Shown piece by piece: positions 7,187 to 9,259 of a stretch of DNA of 9,259 nt (positions are counted from its first letter, which is position 1; every line of letters begins with the position of its first letter). Location: positions 1 through 9,259 of the forward strand of contig JAQVGR010000038.1 in assembly GCA_028696635.1 (NCBI GenBank). The letters run 5' to 3'. Made by a program: the position numbers and the translations under genes. The stretch is from Candidatus Krumholzibacteriia bacterium. GTDB taxonomy: Bacteria; Krumholzibacteriota; Krumholzibacteriia; Krumholzibacteriales; Krumholzibacteriaceae. The notes beneath the pieces are model-generated. The model searched no databases, was not told the origin of the DNA, and saw only the letters and a program-made list of their open reading frames with translations.

Positions 7187-8367
7187 CCGGTGGTCTTCCT
7201 TCCGCCGCCCCCGGCGGGGGCCTGTTCACTTCCGGGCAGCAGGACGGGGCTGCCGTCTTCGAGCAGGTGCTGACCGAGCGTGACGACGCGTCCCGACAGC
7301 GGCGGTTCGACGATCTCCGTCATCGAGGGAGTCACGATGCCTGTCGTCACGGAGACGCGCGAGACCTTCGTCGCGCCGTCGGGCACGACGAACACGACCG
7401 GGCCGGTGTCGCGATCGACGACCGCCGCGCTCGGGACGAGCTGCGTGCTGTCGCGCGAGGCGGTCATCACCTCGACGCGGGCGAACATCCCCGGCTTGAG
7501 GAAATGATCGGAGTTGTCGACCTCCACCTCCATCTCGGCCATTCGGGAGGCCTCCCGCATCATCGGCGCGACCCGCGCAACCGATCCCCTGAACCGCCTG
7601 CCGGCGAATGCATCGACCACGACGTCGACCGGCTGTCCGCGGTCTATGAACCCGTAGTCGCGCTCGGTGATAGTGGTCCGAACGATGACCGAATCGATGC
7701 CGACGACGAGCACGACGGCGGCGTTGGCGGCCAGCAGCGCGCCCTCGTCGACGAACCGTTCGCCGATGAATCCGGGGCGCGAGGCGCTCAGGCGCGTGTA
7801 TCCGAGACGGATCCGCGCCGAGGCGAGCGACGCCTCGCGCTGCTCCACCTGCGCCTCGGCGAGCGCCAGACGCGATTGCTGAGCTTCGTAATGCGTCGCC
7901 GCCGACTCGAACTCGGAGTCGGTCACGAGATCCTTGGCCCGCAGCGATTCGAGGCGCTCCTTCTCCTGCCGCGCCAGATCGGCCTGGCTGCGCGCCTCGG
8001 CGAACGAAGCCTGCGCGATCCTGAGATTCGCCTCGGCCTCGCGCACCGCCTGCTGGTACTCCGCGTCGTCTATCTGCGCTATCAGCTCGCCCCTCCGGAC
8101 GGGGTCTCCGATGCGTTTTCTGATCATGAGCAGCCGGCCGGAGACCTTCGGGGCGACGACGTACTGGTTATAGGGGAAGACGGTGCCGGTGAACTGGCGG
8201 AGCTCCTGTATCGGGCCGAACGAGACCGGCGAGACCTCGACGGCGACGGGGGGACGCCCCGAATCCCGCTGTCCGCTTTCGGAATTCCTTGTCAACAAAA
8301 CCGTTATACGATACCCGATAAGCGCGAGCACCACGGCTCCCGCGACGATCAACACCCTTCTTCTCAT
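7183..8367 (-). CDS. RND efflux periplasmic adaptor (membrane fusion protein)
   Basis: 394 residues from ATG at 8367. It links an RND pump to an outer-membrane channel. An N-terminal helix (about 5-22, after MRRR) anchors it in the inner membrane; no lipobox cysteine is present. Lipoyl half-motif one is at about 66-103 (VVAPKVSGRLL, GDPVRRGELIAQIDD), followed by a coiled-coil hairpin of two long helices (about 104-188, rich in Ala, Glu, Gln and Arg, turn near KDLVTDSEF), lipoyl half two (RLSASRPGFIGERFVDEGALL, about 192-212), beta-barrel (about 218-302, with the typical LKPGMFARVEV) and membrane-proximal domain (about 306-378). The Gly-rich basic tail GGGGRKTTG ends at the overlap with the pump gene. 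A GTG at 8379 is an alternative start adding four residues, but the ribosome site at 8374-8380 overlaps it and is well placed for the ATG. First gene of a two-gene operon; no outer-membrane factor gene follows. Confidence 0.95.
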   Translation of the reverse strand: MRRRVLIVAGAVVLALIGYRITVLLTRNSESGQRDSGRPPVAVEVSPVSFGPIQELRQFTGTVFPYNQYVVAPKVSGRLLMIRKRIGDPVRRGELIAQIDDAEYQQAVREAEANLRIAQASFAEARSQADLARQEKERLESLRAKDLVTDSEFESAATHYEAQQSRLALAEAQVEQREASLASARIRLGYTRLSASRPGFIGERFVDEGALLAANAAVVLVVGIDSVIVRTTITERDYGFIDRGQPVDVVVDAFAGRRFRGSVARVAPMMREASRMAEMEVEVDNSDHFLKPGMFARVEVMTASRDSTQLVPSAAVVDRDTGPVVFVVPDGATKVSRVSVTTGIVTPSMTEIVEPPLSGRVVTLGQHLLEDGSPVLLPGSEQAPAGGGGRKTTG

Positions 8368-8373
8368 CTGATC

Positions 8374-8380
8374 GATCACC
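8374..8380 (-). promoter_or_regulatory. Ribosome binding site deciding the adaptor start
   Basis: GGTGATC on the minus strand is exactly complementary to GATCACC, the usual sequence just before and into the anti-Shine-Dalgarno at the 3' end of 16S rRNA. It ends six bases before ATG at 8367. It includes the GTG at 8379, which argues that the GTG is part of the ribosome site and not the start. Confidence 0.55.
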
Positions 8381-8461
8381 CGCCGTTCGTGAAGTGCCGG
8401 TTCGCGAGCCAGGCGCCGCGCTCCGCCGTCCGACGGAGTGGAGCCCCTCCTCAGCTGAACA

Positions 8462-8487
8462 GGTATACAATATAAACGATTTTTACA
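8462..8487. promoter_or_regulatory. AT-rich island in the divergent spacer, probable promoter region
   Basis: The 248-base spacer between the adaptor operon and the CBM9 gene is GC-rich except for this short stretch. It holds TATATT on the minus strand (8474-8469) and TACAAT (8466-8471) and TTTACA (8482-8487) on the plus strand. None has a convincing partner hexamer at standard spacing, so I cannot assign a promoter to one strand. An 8-base palindrome TCAGCTGA sits beside it at 8451-8458. A divergent promoter region is inferred from position and base composition. Confidence 0.3.
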
Positions 8488-8600
8488 GTGTATTCCTTCC
8501 GAAAAATTGTGCGACCGTGGAACCCGTGCGCAGGCGGGCGCGTATGAGAGGCAAGATCCCCGCTGCTGCTGCGTTGCGCGTCGACGTCAGATCATACGGT

Positions 8601-8606
8601 GAGGAG
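8601..8606 (+). promoter_or_regulatory. Ribosome binding site of the CBM9-like gene
   Basis: GAGGAG lies nine bases before ATG at 8616 and is a strong Shine-Dalgarno match. It supports this start, which is followed by a good signal peptide. Confidence 0.7.
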
Positions 8607-8615
8607 CGACGGACG

Positions 8616-9259
8616 ATGAAAAAACCGATTTCGTTGCGCGCCGCGTCGGTACTGTTTGCGGCGCTGTCCGTCATCTCCATCGCCCTCTCCCCCGCCGATG
8701 CCTCCGACGACTGGACCCCCGTCTATCGCCCGAAGATGACACTGACCCGCTCGGCCGGCACGATCAGGATCGACGGCGTCCTCGACGATCCGGGATGGCG
8801 CGGCGCCGCCAGGGCAGGGAACTTCTCCGAGCACAACCCCGGCGACCAGACCCGGCCGGAGGTCGACACCGAGGTCCTCGTCACCTTCGACGACGAGCAT
8901 CTCTACGTCGCGTGGATCTGCTACGACGATCCGGCCGAGGTCCGCGCCTCGTTCTGCGAGAGGGACAACATCTTCTCCGACGACTACGTGATACTTACCA
9001 TCGATCCCTACGGCGAGGCGACATTCGCGTACGAGATCGCCGCCAATCCGTACGGGATTCCGGGCGACCTCCTGTACTCCTCCGCCTACGGCGAGGACAT
9101 ATCGTACGACATGATCTACGAGTCGGCCGGGCGGGTCACCGAGTTCGGCTGGGTCGTCGAGATGGCGATCCCCTTCCGCGGTCTGCGGTTCCCAGGGCGC
9201 AACGCGCAGTCGTGGCGCATGGACTTCTGGCGCAACCGCCCGCGCGAGTCGCGGTTCCA
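8616..9259 (+). CDS. Secreted CBM9-like domain protein, probable DUF5916 family, C-terminus outside the window
   Basis: 214 residues are visible from ATG at 8616, running off the end. Residues 1-29 are a Sec signal peptide (MKKPIS, hydrophobic core, PADA before Ser30). From residue 44 the sequence has the typical layout of the family 9 carbohydrate-binding-like module: TIRIDGVLDDPGW (49-61), NPGDQTRPEVDTEVLVTFDDEHLYVA (start 74), RDNIFSDDYVILTID (116-130), AANPYGIPGD (142-151), and GWVVEMAIPFRGLRFP (178-193) followed by an R-rich PRES segment. In the usual architecture this module precedes a long C-terminal DUF5916 region thought to form an outer-membrane beta-barrel; that part is not in the window. 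These proteins are common in FCB-group bacteria and their substrate is mostly unknown, so sugar binding here is not established. It is transcribed divergently from the efflux operon. Confidence 0.88.
   Translation, partial: MKKPISLRAASVLFAALSVISIALSPADASDDWTPVYRPKMTLTRSAGTIRIDGVLDDPGWRGAARAGNFSEHNPGDQTRPEVDTEVLVTFDDEHLYVAWICYDDPAEVRASFCERDNIFSDDYVILTIDPYGEATFAYEIAANPYGIPGDLLYSSAYGEDISYDMIYESAGRVTEFGWVVEMAIPFRGLRFPGRNAQSWRMDFWRNRPRESRF

Noticed and set aside
3977..7273. A 1098-codon open frame on the plus strand across the whole RND gene
   Set aside because: It is antisense to a clear RND pump. Its translation is a low-complexity mix of Asp, Arg, His and Glu without domains or signal, as expected when GC-rich codons are read on the opposite strand.
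7267..8475. A 402-codon open frame on the plus strand over the adaptor gene
   Set aside because: It mirrors the adaptor coding sequence, has Arg/Asp-rich composition and no recognisable motif; the adaptor on the minus strand explains the region.
8378..8616. Short open frames in the divergent spacer
   Set aside because: None has a convincing ribosome site or protein character. The minus-strand frames at 8483-8680 and 8592-8900 overlap the start of the CBM9-like gene antisense.

Overview
The window is GC-rich bacterial chromosome with dense coding and short spacers. It holds five protein genes: four on the minus strand and one divergent gene on the plus strand. I see no RNA genes, insertion sequences, CRISPR arrays or phage genes. 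The gene content suggests the FCB superphylum outside classical Bacteroidota (for example Krumholzibacteriota, Eisenbacteria, Latescibacterota or Zixibacteria-like lineages, probably uncultivated). The clues are a C-terminal FlgD-Ig / type IX sorting-like domain with the PNPFNP motif, a secreted Asp/Gly/Trp-rich propeller repeat protein, and a CBM9 protein of the DUF5916 type. This placement is an inference from protein style, not a taxonomic measurement.

Layout on the minus strand, in transcription order. A periplasmic adaptor (8367 to 7183) overlaps by four bases (ATGA) with a 1031-residue RND inner-membrane pump of the hydrophobe/amphiphile efflux type (7186 to 4091). The stop codon of the pump gene runs directly into a perfect extended -10 element (TGATATAAT), with a GC-rich hairpin just downstream. 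Then comes a 780-residue secreted protein (4005 to 1663). It has an N-terminal beta-rich region, a central C39-like papain-fold domain (Cys399, His520) and a C-terminal surface-sorting domain. After a 120-base spacer with a perfect 8-bp hairpin comes a secreted protein of eight tandem repeats of about 54 residues (1542 to beyond base 1). It is most easily read as an eight-bladed beta-propeller followed by the beginning of a fibronectin-III-like domain; its C-terminus lies outside the window.

On the plus strand, after a 248-base divergent spacer with an AT-rich island at about 8462-8487, a CBM9-like / DUF5916 secreted protein begins at 8616 and runs off the end (214 residues visible).

How the genes may work together: adaptor and pump form an efflux complex that needs an outer-membrane TolC-type channel, which is not in this window. 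The C39-like protein and the propeller protein are both exported and adjacent on the same strand, and may be a surface or secreted pair. The CBM9/DUF5916 protein is probably an outer-membrane-associated protein. No regulator gene is visible. I did not find a clearly new system. The items most worth following up are the C39-like surface protein with its propeller neighbour, the seven-of-eight cysteine pattern in the propeller, and the promoter built onto the stop codon of the pump gene.
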